Assembly (NCBI RefSeq): GCF_009696265.1
Contig: NZ_VUMH01000006.1
Location: 1 to 64,000 of the forward strand
From: Desulfovibrio porci
GTDB lineage: Bacteria; Desulfobacterota; Desulfovibrionia; Desulfovibrionales; Desulfovibrionaceae
Direction: 5' to 3'
DNA: 64,000 nt
Position numbers and translations under genes: made by a program. Shown in pieces: positions 44,398 through 54,258 of the stretch. Position 1 is the first letter of the stretch; each line of letters opens with the position of its first letter. The notes beneath the pieces were generated by a model. That model worked only from the letters and a program-made list of their open reading frames with translations. It ran no database searches and had not been told where the DNA came from.

Positions 44398-47300
44398 TTA
44401 ACCGGCCGTGATGGTTCCGTTTTCTACCTTGAACAGGGCCGCGCCGGGTTCGGCGGCCCGCAGCACGTCCACCATGTGCGGCTGGCAGGTGAAGTAGAGC
44501 AGCTGATGGGCCGGGCCTTCCCTGCCGTCGGCCAGTTCCGCGAAGGCCCGCGCCGTGCGTTCGGCCCGCTCCGGATCAAAGTTGACCAGCACCTCGTCCA
44601 TGATTACGGGCAGGGGCGCGGCGTGGGCGGCATGGTTTTTGATGTAGGCCAGACGCAGAGCCAGATAGGCCTGTTCCTGCGTGCCCCGGCTCAGGGATTC
44701 CGGCGGCACGGCCTCGCCCTGATCCGGCAGAATGCTCAGGCTGGAATTTTCCAGTGAGGCGCTGATGCCCCGCCAGCGGCGGTTTGTGATGCGCGCGAAG
44801 ATGTCCGAGGCCTGACGGATGACCTCCGGCTGACGCTCACGCTCAAAAATGCGCTTGGCGTTGAGCAGGATTTCACGGGCCAAGGCCCGGCGGCTCCAGG
44901 CCAGAGCCATGCGCTGCATGCTCTCCAGCAGCAGGGCTTCCTGCTGGCGCAGTTCCGCCAGATCGTCGGCCCGGGCCAGGGCGGCGACCTTGGCGCTCAG
45001 ACCGGCCACAGCGGTGGCCAGCTCCTGTTCCTCGTCCAGAATGCCGTTGAGCTCCTCCTGAATGGCCGCGCTGCGTTTTTCCTGGCTTTCCTGCTCCTCT
45101 TCCCGGAAGGATGCCAGAAATTCCGGCAACGGCAGGGTGTCGGCGGCCAAGCGCAGGGCGTCTTCCAGATCCTGGCGGCGGCGGGCCAGAGCTTGCTGTT
45201 CGTCGCGCAGAGCGGCCAGACGCAGAAAGTCCTCGGCGTCATGCGCCTCGGCCAGGGCCAGCAGATTGCGTTCGTTGTTGCGGGCCTCGCTGAGGGCCGC
45301 TTCGCCCGCGCGCACCTCGTCCTCTTCCTCGGCCAGCAGGCCGGAAAGACGGGTCCGCTCGTCCTGGGACTGTGCCATGGCTTCAGCGGCGGCCAACGCG
45401 GCATCCAGACTGGCCAGCCAGTCAGGCGCGCCGTCCGCGTCATGCAGCGGATCCCGCGAAAGAGACGCCAACAGGGCGGCCAGCGGTTCGCGCAAGGCGG
45501 CCAGTTCCGCGCGGCCCTGCGCAAGCTCGGTGCGGGCGCGCTCCAGAGCGGATTCGGCGGCCAGGCAGTTTTCCATATACTTGAAGGCCTCGCGCACGGT
45601 TTCCGGATCCAGATCCTCGCCCAGTCCCAGGCCTTGCAGGCCGAGACTCCAGGTTTCGCGGGCGACGCCCAGGCGTTCCTCGGCCGCGCGCAACTGTTCT
45701 GAAGCTTCACGCTGTCGGTTCCCGGCCCGCTCCAGTTCGTTTTCGTGATTCTGAAGCGCGGCCGCGGCCTTGATGCGCTGCTCGCGCGCGGCGTCGGCCT
45801 CGCGGCAGGATTCCAGCACTTGCCGCACGCATTCCACCAGGGCGGCGCAGTCGGCTTCCTGCGTCAGGCGCTCGGCCACGGCGGGCACGGCGCGCATGCG
45901 TTCCTCCAGGCCGCGCAGATCGTCTTCCAGCGCGTGCAGTTCGGCTTCCGCCGCGGCCACGCCGCCAAAGGCCAGACGGGCGGATTCGGCCCTGGCGAAA
46001 AAGGCGGCCGCGCTTTCCGGCGACGGCACGTTGCTGACGCGCAGCGCCAGCATGAGTTCATGCCAGCGGCGGCGGGTCTGCTGGACCACGCTCTCCGCTT
46101 CGTGCGCCCTGGCCTGAGCCACGCCCACCTGGGCCTTGGCAAGGCCCATTTCGCGTTTCAGGCCTTCCATGTCCCGGCGGGAGCGTTCTTCATTGAAGCA
46201 TTGCTCGCGCTCGCGCTCCAGCAGCATTTCCGTGGCTTCCAGCGTGACGAGGTCCATGCTGTCCACGCCGGCGGCGGCACAGAGCTGGCGGGCCTGCTCG
46301 CCCAGTTCGGCCACATGCAGGGCGCAGGTTTCGCGCCGATTCTGCAATTGCGCCATCTCCCGCTGGTGGCGCTTGGCTTCGGGGCCGCTGCGCGGCAGGC
46401 CTCCGGCCAGAAAGCCCACGCCGCAGGCCAGCACCAGGTAGCCGGACCAGAGGCTGACGGGCAGGGCCAGTGTGCCGGTGAGCGGCAGGCTGGTCAGACC
46501 CCAGCGCCAGTAGGCCAGCAGAATGCCCAGGCCCGCCGCGATGAGCAGTGCGCCCACCACGATCAGCGGCAGGCTTTTGACCGGCGAGGGCGCCTGTTCG
46601 CTGTTGATCCTGTTGTCCAGTTCCTGAAGGCGTTCGCGTTCCGTGGCCATACCGGCCGACAGCGCCCGCAGGGAGCGCAGGGCCGCTGCACGGGCGTCCA
46701 AGGCTTCACGGCTGGGGCCGCTGGCGTTGCGCTGGGCGTCGCGCAGCTCCTCCATGCGGTTTTTGACCGCCTCCACCTGCTCTTCAGCCTGTTGCACGGC
46801 CTGAGAGGCTTCGCCCGCTTCGCGCAGGCGTTCCTGCACCTCGCCGGCCAGGGTCAGGGCCTCGTCCTGGCGGGCCAGCAGGCCGTCAAGGATGTCGCGC
46901 GGCCCGTTATTGCCGCCATTGCCGGGCACACCGCCGGGGGCCGCCAGACGCAGGGGATCATACGCTCTGGCAAAGGTCGTGCGCGCATTGTGCAGGGCGC
47001 GCTGGCGGCCCGGCAACTGGCGGCGGCCTTCCTCCAGCCGGGCCAGAGTCTGGCGCAGGTCGTCGCGGGCCTCGTCGCCCAGGGCGGCCACCGGCGCGGG
47101 CAGCAGGGCCAGGGCGCTTTGGGCCGCCGCCACGTCGCGCTCGGCTGTTTCCACGTCGCGATTGGCTTTGGTCAGGGCGTCCACGGCCGCCTGATGGGCC
47201 GAGTCCGCCGCCGCCATTTCCCTGGCCTGCTTTTCCAGATCTTCGCGGGCGAAGAGCGAACGGTCCGTAGCGCGGATGCGTTCGCAGTTCCAGCCGGGTC

Positions 47301-48387
47301 CCAGCCGGGTCAGTTCGCGGTTCAGATCCGCCTCGGCCCGGCGGCAATTGTCTTCCTGGCCTGACAGCAGGCTCTGGGCCTGCCGGTAGCCGCTCTTGCG
47401 CTCGGACAGGCGGCGCAGTTCGGGCAGGGCGTCCAGCAGGCGCTGCTCCACCAGCACGGCGTCGTGCCGTTCGCGCAGGCGGGCTGTTTTTTCCCTGTGG
47501 GCCGCCAATTGGCGTTCGCAGGTTTCGCGGGCCTCCTGAATGCGGGCCAGACGCGCCGGGCCGTCCTCGGGAAAATTTTCGCTCACCGGGGTCAGGCGTT
47601 CCAGCCGGATTCCGGCCATGCGCCATTCATCCCACTGCCGCCAGACGCCCAGACGGCGCTCCAGCAAGCGGCGTTCCTCTTCCAGATCGCTTTTGCGGCG
47701 GCGCAGATCGGCCAGGGCGGTCTTTTTGTGCGAGAGCTCCAGGGCCATGCCGTCAAAGCCCGCGCATTCCGCCGCCACATCCTCAATCTTGTCGCGCAGT
47801 TCTTCCAGTTGCCGGATGGCCGTGTTCAGGGCGGGCTTGCTGCCGCCGCTTTTGAAGATATCCTCGGCCTGGCGTTCCAGGATTTTCAGCACATCGCCGG
47901 GCGCGCGCAGGCCGGGGCCGAAGCTCGCGCCATAGAGCGCATTGCGTACGCCTTCGGCGCTCAGGCTTTCAAAATTTTCCAGTTCGCTCAGGCTGAAGCC
48001 GAAGACGTTGCGGTAGACCTCGCGGCTGACCCCGAAGAGCAGTTGGCGCAAAAGTTCCGGCGGCAGCATGCTGCCGTCCGCTTCGCTCAGCGTCAGCAGG
48101 CCGCCGCCCGCGCCGGGCCGTCGCGTCAGGTGCAGCGGTTCCCGCCCGTCCGCGCGCAGCACAAGCCCGCCGCCGGGCTGGCCGCCGCGCAGGGGCGCGT
48201 AACTGTGCCGGGCCTCACGGCTGCGGGGATCGGGATAGCCTGTGAGCATGGAGCGCAGAAATTCCAGACAGGTGGATTTGCCGGCCTCGTTGCGGCCCAG
48301 AAAGATGGACAGGCCCGGCGGCAGGCTGTCCACCTGCACGCCGGAAAAAATGCCGAAGCCGTCGATGCGGAAGGATTCAATATACAT
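44398..48387 (-). CDS. YhaN-like AAA/SMC-type ATPase
   Basis: 1329 residues. An N-terminal ABC/SMC-type P-loop is in GRNEAGKST (residues 31-39). Long coiled-coil regions follow. A hydrophobic pair of helices near residues 605-665 (LIVVGALLIAAGLGILLAY, then WSGYLVLACGVGFLAGGL) sits in the middle. At the C-terminus SRGTQEQAYLALRLAY is the signature-like motif and VIMDEVLVNFD the Walker B (about residue 1260). Membrane helices in the middle distinguish it from typical SbcC. It overlaps the nuclease gene (TGATG), so the pair acts together as a Rad50/Mre11-like system, as for YhaN/YhaO. ATG 48387 was chosen over longer upstream frames. Confidence 0.9.
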   Translation of the reverse strand: MYIESFRIDGFGIFSGVQVDSLPPGLSIFLGRNEAGKSTCLEFLRSMLTGYPDPRSREARHSYAPLRGGQPGGGLVLRADGREPLHLTRRPGAGGGLLTLSEADGSMLPPELLRQLLFGVSREVYRNVFGFSLSELENFESLSAEGVRNALYGASFGPGLRAPGDVLKILERQAEDIFKSGGSKPALNTAIRQLEELRDKIEDVAAECAGFDGMALELSHKKTALADLRRRKSDLEEERRLLERRLGVWRQWDEWRMAGIRLERLTPVSENFPEDGPARLARIQEARETCERQLAAHREKTARLRERHDAVLVEQRLLDALPELRRLSERKSGYRQAQSLLSGQEDNCRRAEADLNRELTRLGPGWNCERIRATDRSLFAREDLEKQAREMAAADSAHQAAVDALTKANRDVETAERDVAAAQSALALLPAPVAALGDEARDDLRQTLARLEEGRRQLPGRQRALHNARTTFARAYDPLRLAAPGGVPGNGGNNGPRDILDGLLARQDEALTLAGEVQERLREAGEASQAVQQAEEQVEAVKNRMEELRDAQRNASGPSREALDARAAALRSLRALSAGMATERERLQELDNRINSEQAPSPVKSLPLIVVGALLIAAGLGILLAYWRWGLTSLPLTGTLALPVSLWSGYLVLACGVGFLAGGLPRSGPEAKRHQREMAQLQNRRETCALHVAELGEQARQLCAAAGVDSMDLVTLEATEMLLEREREQCFNEERSRRDMEGLKREMGLAKAQVGVAQARAHEAESVVQQTRRRWHELMLALRVSNVPSPESAAAFFARAESARLAFGGVAAAEAELHALEDDLRGLEERMRAVPAVAERLTQEADCAALVECVRQVLESCREADAAREQRIKAAAALQNHENELERAGNRQREASEQLRAAEERLGVARETWSLGLQGLGLGEDLDPETVREAFKYMENCLAAESALERARTELAQGRAELAALREPLAALLASLSRDPLHDADGAPDWLASLDAALAAAEAMAQSQDERTRLSGLLAEEEDEVRAGEAALSEARNNERNLLALAEAHDAEDFLRLAALRDEQQALARRRQDLEDALRLAADTLPLPEFLASFREEEQESQEKRSAAIQEELNGILDEEQELATAVAGLSAKVAALARADDLAELRQQEALLLESMQRMALAWSRRALAREILLNAKRIFERERQPEVIRQASDIFARITNRRWRGISASLENSSLSILPDQGEAVPPESLSRGTQEQAYLALRLAYIKNHAAHAAPLPVIMDEVLVNFDPERAERTARAFAELADGREGPAHQLLYFTCQPHMVDVLRAAEPGAALFKVENGTITAG

Positions 48388-49667
48388 CAGCGGACCTCCA
48401 GCAGATCCACGCAGAGGCGTTCGGCCTCCTGCAGCAGGGCTTGCATTTGGGCCTCGTCGGGCGGGGTCAGGGCCTTGCGCAGACGGTTGTGCCCGAACAG
48501 CGGGGCCAGGGCCGGACCGGCAACCTCCTGCAGGGCTTCCCGGCTCCCGCGCATGCGCTCGGCCAGGCGCATGGTCTCGCCCAGCAGATCTTCGCGTTGC
48601 AGATATTCGGAACGTTCCGTGAGGGGGCGGGTTTCCACACGCAGATCCTTGAGCCAGACGCCCGGCATGCCCGAGCTCAGATGCCGGAGGCGCTCGGTCA
48701 GATCTTCCTGGTTGGCGGCATCGTGCAGCATGGCGTCCAGAGCGGTGCGCCCGCTCAGGGTCACGCGGGCCATAATCGCCTCGCAGGCGGGGTCCGCGGC
48801 GTGCGCCGCAGCTTCCAGGCACTGGTTCAGACGGCGTTCCACCTCGTCCAGATGGTTCACGCCGTCCAGGTCCAGGTTCAGCTTTTCCCACTGCACGGGT
48901 CCCAGGAGCTGGAAACCGGCGTCGCAGACGTAGGAGCCGCCCCGGGGCGCGGCCGTGACCAGCAGACAGCCGCGCGGACCCGGCTCATTGACGTGCAGGC
49001 CCTGGGCGTTGCCGGGATAGGCGATGAAGGGCGCTTCGGAAAGCACGCGGCGCTCGTGCACATGCCCCAGCGCCCAGGCGTCCAGGCCCGCGGACTTGAG
49101 ATCGTCCAGGGAGCAGGGAGCGTAGCGGTCGGCCTTGCTCTCGCCTTCCACGGTGCAGTGCAGTACGCCCAGCTGGAAGCAGTCATAGCGTGCGTCGCGC
49201 TGGAAGAAGCGGGCCAGGTTGCGGCCCTCTCTGGCCCTGGCGTGGCTGATGCCGTGGACCACCGCCAGGGGGCGGCCGTCCTTTTCCAGCAGATGGCGCT
49301 CCGGCTCCGGCCCGAAAACCGTGACGTTGTCCGGCCATTCCACGGCGTTGAGCCGTGAATCCAGCGGGTCATGATTGCCGTGGGCCAGAAAAACGCGGAT
49401 GCCCAGCCGGTTCAGGCGTTCGCAGCCGTCGCGCAGGCGGAGCTGGGCTTTGACGCTGTAATTTTCCTGATTGTAGATGTCGCCGGCCAGCACCAGAAAG
49501 TCGGGCTTTTCAGCCTCGCAGAAACCGAACAGGCGCTCCAGAGCCGTGAAGGTGGCGTCGTGCAGCAGGCGCGCCAGATGCCCGCCCTGGGCCGTCTCGC
49601 GCGAAAGCCCCTGAAAGGGCGTGTCCAGATGCAGATCGGCCGCGTGGATGTACCGGATAGCGTCCAT
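48387..49667 (-). CDS. YhaO-like DNA repair exonuclease (SbcD/Mre11-type)
   Basis: 426 residues with all metallophosphoesterase motifs: HAADLHLDTPF (Asp11, His13), VLAGDIYNQEN, LAHGNHDPLD and GHVHERRVL. This is the SbcD/Mre11 nuclease fold. It is translationally coupled to the downstream yhaN-like ATPase gene. The pair may act in DNA end processing; direct evidence in this group is limited. ATG 49667 was preferred to the TTG two codons earlier. Confidence 0.92.
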   Translation of the reverse strand: MDAIRYIHAADLHLDTPFQGLSRETAQGGHLARLLHDATFTALERLFGFCEAEKPDFLVLAGDIYNQENYSVKAQLRLRDGCERLNRLGIRVFLAHGNHDPLDSRLNAVEWPDNVTVFGPEPERHLLEKDGRPLAVVHGISHARAREGRNLARFFQRDARYDCFQLGVLHCTVEGESKADRYAPCSLDDLKSAGLDAWALGHVHERRVLSEAPFIAYPGNAQGLHVNEPGPRGCLLVTAAPRGGSYVCDAGFQLLGPVQWEKLNLDLDGVNHLDEVERRLNQCLEAAAHAADPACEAIMARVTLSGRTALDAMLHDAANQEDLTERLRHLSSGMPGVWLKDLRVETRPLTERSEYLQREDLLGETMRLAERMRGSREALQEVAGPALAPLFGHNRLRKALTPPDEAQMQALLQEAERLCVDLLEVR

Positions 49668-49865
49668 GCGCAAAGCCTCGCTTGCGGATGATAAAAAGAT
49701 AACGATACGGGAAGAATAGCCGTGAAAATCTAGACTTTTTCAAGCATTATGACAAGCGCGGCGGCCATCCGCCGGACATTTTTCCGGAAATCCACGGACG
49801 GAGAGGGGAGCCCGGGCGGCATGGGGAGGAGAAAGAGCGGCCGGAACGGCAGACGGCGCGGCTGG

Positions 49866-50456
49866 TTATCGGCTGGCCTGGGCCCGCAGACGCAGGCATT
49901 CCTCGGCCAGCCGACGCAGATCCGCGTCTTCGGGACGTTCCTTGAGCCCCCTGCGCACATGGCCCAGGGCGCGGACGTATTCGCCCGCCTCCAGCATGGC
50001 CTTGGCCATTATGGAAAAGACGGCGAATTCGTTTTTATAGTATTTGAGGGCTTCGGCAAAGCTGGTGTCGGCTTCGGAGGGTTTGCCCTGCTTCAGGAAG
50101 AGCTTGCCGTCCTTGAGGCAGCGGTCCAGATTGATCTTGCGTTGCAGGGTAGTTTCGTAGTCTTCCTGGTTTTCCTGGCCCCGGAGCTCCTTGTACAGGT
50201 TGATGAGAAAAATGAGCAGTTCGCGTTCCTTGCCCGGCTGGTAGGTCAGGGGCTGGCCGCATTCTTTTTTATACTGCGGGTCCGAGGTCAGCACGGAGAG
50301 CGCGGTACGAAAGTCGCCGCGCATATCCGTGGGCACGGTCTGCCCCCCCAGCTCCTTGAAGGCGTTGATGGTCAGAAAGATGGCGCGCAAAAAGTCGCGC
50401 CGCTGGCAGCTGGCCTTGGCGCGGCCCAGGTCTTCGCGGATTTTACGTGCATTCAT
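49866..50456 (-). CDS. TPR-containing protein
   Basis: 196 residues. Helical repeats at the C-terminus (AEALKYYKNEFAVFSIMAKA, then GHVRRGLKERPEDADLRRLA) follow the TPR pattern. The N-terminal half is helical and unrecognised (MNARKIREDLGRAKASCQRR). It has no signal peptide and is probably cytoplasmic. It is coded upstream of yhaO on the same strand but 200 bases away. Function unknown. Confidence 0.75.
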   Translation of the reverse strand: MNARKIREDLGRAKASCQRRDFLRAIFLTINAFKELGGQTVPTDMRGDFRTALSVLTSDPQYKKECGQPLTYQPGKERELLIFLINLYKELRGQENQEDYETTLQRKINLDRCLKDGKLFLKQGKPSEADTSFAEALKYYKNEFAVFSIMAKAMLEAGEYVRALGHVRRGLKERPEDADLRRLAEECLRLRAQASR

Positions 50457-50529
50457 AGCGACTTTTTAGGGTAACCTCTCTCATCAGTATGCCGGATTCG
50501 TCCGTCGAGAGCAAGCGGAGGAAGCGCCG

Positions 50530-51546
50530 TCACCGGGTCGCGCCGCCGTCCTGGCCGTGCCGGGCCAGACTGGCCCTGAGGGCCTGCGCCGCAGCCGGAT
50601 CAGGCCGGAAGGACATGATATGTTCCCTGAAGCGGCGGTTCACGGCCGCAAGGTGCGGAGCCATGTCGCGCCGGAGTTCGCGGTATTCCTTGCGTTCGGC
50701 CACTGTGACGCGGCAGTCGTCCGCCACGTCGAGGATTTCATAGCGGCGCATGGGTTTCAGCGAACGCACGCCCGAGGCATAAAGAATTTTATTCAGAAAG
50801 AGTTTGCCCGGCAGCAGGTTGTCCGTGACCACCAGCTCCCGGTGCAAACGCCGCTTGTCGATGCCCCGGGCCGCATAGGTGGCCTGGGCGTCCTCTTCGG
50901 GCAGGTTCTCGAAATAGTCCGGCCCGTGATAATAGTACTGCGGAAAGCCCGCGCAGGTCATGCGCAGGCCGTAGTCGCCGTCCTCGCCGCCGTAGACGCC
51001 GTATTCCTCGTTCCAGAAGCCCAGTTCGTCCGAAACCGCTTTGGGGATCAGCACGGCCTGGCCCGGCAGATTGTCGGGGCAGACGCCCAGCACGCCCTCC
51101 GGCGTGTTCACCGCGCCGGGATGCCGACGCAGCATGTCCAAATTGAAGGCCCCGCCCAGATTGGATTGCGGCCTGCCGTGCCGCCAGAGGGCCAGCAGGC
51201 CGGGCAGCCAGCGCGTCCGGCGCATGGCCGTATCGTTGTCCAGCTTCATATACACGGGCGCGGGCACCATTTCCCAGCCCACATTGGCGGCACAGGCCAC
51301 GCCCATGTTGCGGGGCAGCAGAAAAAGATGGTCGATGACGCCGCGCTCTCTGAGCGCCAGAAGACTTTCGACCAGAGCGGGATCGCTGCCGTTGTCCACC
51401 ACGGTGATGTCAAAGGGGATTTCCTGCGAGGTCCGGCGCAGGGCGAGGATCGTCTCGCGCGTGGCGCGCGGACGGTTGAAGACCGGAATGGTCACGTTGC
51501 AGACGGGCGCGACGCCGGACGGATGGCTCTGGAAGTCCTGTTCCAT
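50530..51546 (-). CDS. Family 2 glycosyltransferase
   Basis: About 338 residues. The GT-A fold begins NVTIPVFNRPRATRETILAL, with the nucleotide-sugar Asp in ITVVDNGSD and a DxD-type metal motif in KLDNDTAM. A later GGEDGDYGLRM block fits the catalytic base region. ATG 51546 follows GAGGAG. It is divergent from a second glycosyltransferase-like gene; both may act on surface glycans. The acceptor is unknown. Confidence 0.88.
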   Translation of the reverse strand: MEQDFQSHPSGVAPVCNVTIPVFNRPRATRETILALRRTSQEIPFDITVVDNGSDPALVESLLALRERGVIDHLFLLPRNMGVACAANVGWEMVPAPVYMKLDNDTAMRRTRWLPGLLALWRHGRPQSNLGGAFNLDMLRRHPGAVNTPEGVLGVCPDNLPGQAVLIPKAVSDELGFWNEEYGVYGGEDGDYGLRMTCAGFPQYYYHGPDYFENLPEEDAQATYAARGIDKRRLHRELVVTDNLLPGKLFLNKILYASGVRSLKPMRRYEILDVADDCRVTVAERKEYRELRRDMAPHLAAVNRRFREHIMSFRPDPAAAQALRASLARHGQDGGATR

Positions 51547-51739
51547 ATTGCTCCTCTCGTGCGGAGTAAAAATGGTAGGGAGAAGGCTAGCGGGCGTCAA
51601 GCGCAAGCTTTTGGACAGGCGGGACCATCGGATCAAGAAGGCGTCCCTGCCGCCTTGTGCCGCCCCGATGCGCTTCTGATTGACGCGCCTTTTCCCCGTT
51701 GGTAAATTTATCCGCGAAATTTTCCAGATAAGGAGCGGT

Positions 51740-52825
51740 ATGGCGCGCGTACTTTACGGCATTCACGGCACCGGCCACGGGCACGCCATGCGGGGCCTGA
51801 CCATTGCCCGTCGGCTTTCCCGCCACGAATTTCTTTTTGTGGCCGATGACGACGCCCCCAAGGTGCTGGAAGCGGAATTTCCTGTCCGCCGCCTGCCCAA
51901 TCTGGGCACAGTGTTCAAAAACTACAAGGTGGACCTGGGGGCGACTATCGCCCGCGCCGTGCCCTTGCTCCTGCACCGGCGACGCTATATCGACCGGGTG
52001 CTGCGGCTCATGGACGAATTCAGGCCCGACGTCTGCATGACCGATCTGGAATACTTCGTGCCGCGCGCCGCCGAACAGGCGGGTCTGCCCTGTCTGACCC
52101 TGGATCATCAGCATATCATCACCTGCTGCCGCCACAATCTGCCGCCCGGCATGTGGTGGGACGCGTTGGTGCAGGGGTTGACCCCGCGCTATCTGTTCCG
52201 GCCCACGGCGGAAAACCTGATCATCTCTTTTTACGCGCCGCCGGTATTGCCGCGCTACAAGGCCCGCGTGGCCCCGCCCATCCTGCGCGACAGCGTGCTG
52301 GGCCTGCATCCCCGCGATGAGGGGCATGTGCTGGTCTACCAGAGCAATTCCACCCACAGGAAGCTGGTGGATTTTCTGCGCGCAGCCACGGACAAGACCT
52401 GCTATGTTTACGGCTATGACCGCACCGAAGGGCGCGAGGGCAATGTGGTCTTCATGCGCAAGAGCGAGGAGGGCTTTTTGCGGCTGCTGGAGGGCTGCTC
52501 CTATGTGATCCAGGGCGGCGGGCATACCCTGATGGGCGAGGCCCTGTATCTGGGCAAGCCCATTCTGACCCTGCCGCTCAAGGCCATGGTGGAACAACGC
52601 TTCAACGCTCTTTACGTGGAACGCCTGCATTACGGCATGCAGGCCGATATGCTCAGTCTGGAGCCGGAACTGCTGCGGCGTTTCGAGGCCCGGCTGCCGG
52701 AGTTCAAGGCCGCCATCGCGGCCGGAAATTTCTGCGGCAATGAAATGGTTTTTGGTCTGGTGGACCACTTCATCCGGCACGGCAGCCTGCCGACGCGCGG
52801 CGCACCGCCGGTGGAGGAAGGCTAG
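51740..52825 (+). CDS. GT-B-type glycosyltransferase-like protein
   Basis: 361 residues. The N-terminal glycine-rich loop (YGIHGTGHGHAMRGLTIARR) and C-terminal QGGGHTLMGEALYLGKPILT are the hallmarks of MurG/UGT-like GT-B enzymes that use nucleotide sugars. ATG 51740 follows AAGGAG. It is divergent from a family 2 glycosyltransferase. Donor and acceptor are unknown. Confidence 0.85.
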   Translation: MARVLYGIHGTGHGHAMRGLTIARRLSRHEFLFVADDDAPKVLEAEFPVRRLPNLGTVFKNYKVDLGATIARAVPLLLHRRRYIDRVLRLMDEFRPDVCMTDLEYFVPRAAEQAGLPCLTLDHQHIITCCRHNLPPGMWWDALVQGLTPRYLFRPTAENLIISFYAPPVLPRYKARVAPPILRDSVLGLHPRDEGHVLVYQSNSTHRKLVDFLRAATDKTCYVYGYDRTEGREGNVVFMRKSEEGFLRLLEGCSYVIQGGGHTLMGEALYLGKPILTLPLKAMVEQRFNALYVERLHYGMQADMLSLEPELLRRFEARLPEFKAAIAAGNFCGNEMVFGLVDHFIRHGSLPTRGAPPVEEG

Positions 52826-52973
52826 GGCCTGTTCTCACTATGCCTTTTTGCCCGTCTGCTGCGTCAGATTTCGCCTGCTTTTTCGGGCGAGTACCATAAG
52901 AAAGAGTACACTCCCTCAGAGCAGACTTATCTTTTTTGCAGGCAAACAAAAATTCTCTAGTGTTAACAGACCC
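52825..52973. repeat. Interspersed spacer element, second copy
   Basis: The arms GGGCCTGTTCTCACTA (52825-52840) and TAGTGTTAACAGACCC (52958-52973) pair at 13 of 16 positions. The interior contains CGAGTACCATAAGAAAGAG and ACTCCCTC, matching the core of the copies at 7866 and 35664. It lies between the glycosyltransferase and the next gene. Confidence 0.55.
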
Positions 52974-52991
52974 AGGAACAGGGAGGCGCGC

Positions 52992-53411
52992 GTGAAAAAT
53001 CCCGAGCAGACCTTGGGCAAACTTATCGACAGGCAAAGCACCGCCTTCATCGGCTCTCTGGACGCCGACGGCTTTCCCAACGTCAAGGCCATGCTGGCCC
53101 CGCGCCTGCGGGAAGGCTTGCGCGTCTTTTACTTCACCACTAATCTCTCGTCCCTGCGCGTGCGGCAGTACCGGCACGACCCGAGGGCCTGCGTCTATTT
53201 CTGCGACCGGCGTTTTTTCCGGGGGGTGATGTTCAGGGGCGGGATGGAAGTGCTGGAGGATTTGGAGAACAAATCCAGAATCTGGCGTGAGGGTGATACG
53301 CTCTATTACCCTCTGGGCCTGCTTGATCCGGATTACTGCGTGCTGCGGTTCACCGCCGTGTCCGGGCGCTTTTACAGCAAGTTCCGCTCCGAGGACTTCA
53401 CGCCCGCGTAG
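52992..53411 (+). CDS. PNPOx-like flavin-binding protein
   Basis: 139 residues with the split-barrel fold of the pyridoxamine-phosphate oxidase family: AFIGSLDADGFPNVKAML, then FYFTTNLSSLRVRQYRHDPR, ACVYF and FRGVMFRGGMEVLED. Such proteins bind FMN, F420 or heme. GTG 52992 follows GGGAGG. The catalytic role is unknown. Confidence 0.85.
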   Translation: MKNPEQTLGKLIDRQSTAFIGSLDADGFPNVKAMLAPRLREGLRVFYFTTNLSSLRVRQYRHDPRACVYFCDRRFFRGVMFRGGMEVLEDLENKSRIWREGDTLYYPLGLLDPDYCVLRFTAVSGRFYSKFRSEDFTPA

Positions 53412-53553
53412 AACCATTCGCTTTGAAACTGGTCACGGGGTCCGACGAGATGAGACTCCGGCGTCGCGGCGTGAAACCTGCCGGTCAGGACAGCGTGCCC
53501 CGGCCAGCTATGATCTTAACGTTAATCCGCTCCGGATGCGGGCGGACAGCGCG

Positions 53554-54258
53554 CTACATGCCGAGATAGGCGCTGCGCACTTCGTCGCTCTGCAGCAGGT
53601 TGGCGGCCGTGTCTTCCATGACGATGCGGCCGTTTTCCATCACATAGCCGCGATGGGCGATGCGCAGGGCCTGGTTGGCGTTCTGCTCCACCAGGAAAAC
53701 CGTGGTGCCGTCGGCATTGACCTTGTGGATGATGGAAAAGATCTGCTGGATGATGATGGGCGCGAGGCCCAGAGAGGGCTCGTCCAGCAGGAGCAGCTTG
53801 GGACGGCCCATGAGCGCGCGGCTGATGGCCAGCATCTGCTGTTCGCCGCCGGAAAGGGTGCCGCCCGCCTGGCGGCGGCGCTCGGCCAGAATGGGAAAGA
53901 GGCTGAACACATAGTCCATGTCCTCCTTGATGCCCTGGCTGTCCCGGCGCAGAAAAGCGCCGAGGTCCAGATTCTCGCGCACGCTGAGGTCCGGGAAGAT
54001 CAGGCGGCCTTCCGGCACCTGGGAAATGCCCAGGGTCACGATTTCATGCGGCGGCAGTTCGTGGATGGGCGTGCCGTTCCAGATGATTTCACCCCGGCGC
54101 GGCCGGTTGATGCCGCAAACGGTCATCAGGGTCGTGGATTTGCCCGCGCCGTTGGCGCCGATCAGGGTGACGATCTCGCCGTCGTCCACATGCAGGGAAA
54201 CCCCGCGCAGGGCCTGGATGTTGCCATAATAGGTGTCCACGTTGCGGAGCTCAAGCAT
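53554..54258 (-). CDS. livF: Branched-chain amino-acid ABC transporter ATPase LivF
   Basis: 234 residues. Walker A is GANGAGKST, the signature LSGGEQQMLAISRAL, Walker B LLLDEPSLGLAP. It is the last gene of a livJHMGF operon and overlaps livG by eight bases. It powers import of Leu, Ile, Val or related amino acids from the periplasm. Confidence 0.95.
   Translation of the reverse strand: MLELRNVDTYYGNIQALRGVSLHVDDGEIVTLIGANGAGKSTTLMTVCGINRPRRGEIIWNGTPIHELPPHEIVTLGISQVPEGRLIFPDLSVRENLDLGAFLRRDSQGIKEDMDYVFSLFPILAERRRQAGGTLSGGEQQMLAISRALMGRPKLLLLDEPSLGLAPIIIQQIFSIIHKVNADGTTVFLVEQNANQALRIAHRGYVMENGRIVMEDTAANLLQSDEVRSAYLGM

Noticed and set aside
45745..47364. Plus-strand frame opposite the YhaN-like ATPase
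   Set aside because: Shadow of coiled-coil coding; no family features.
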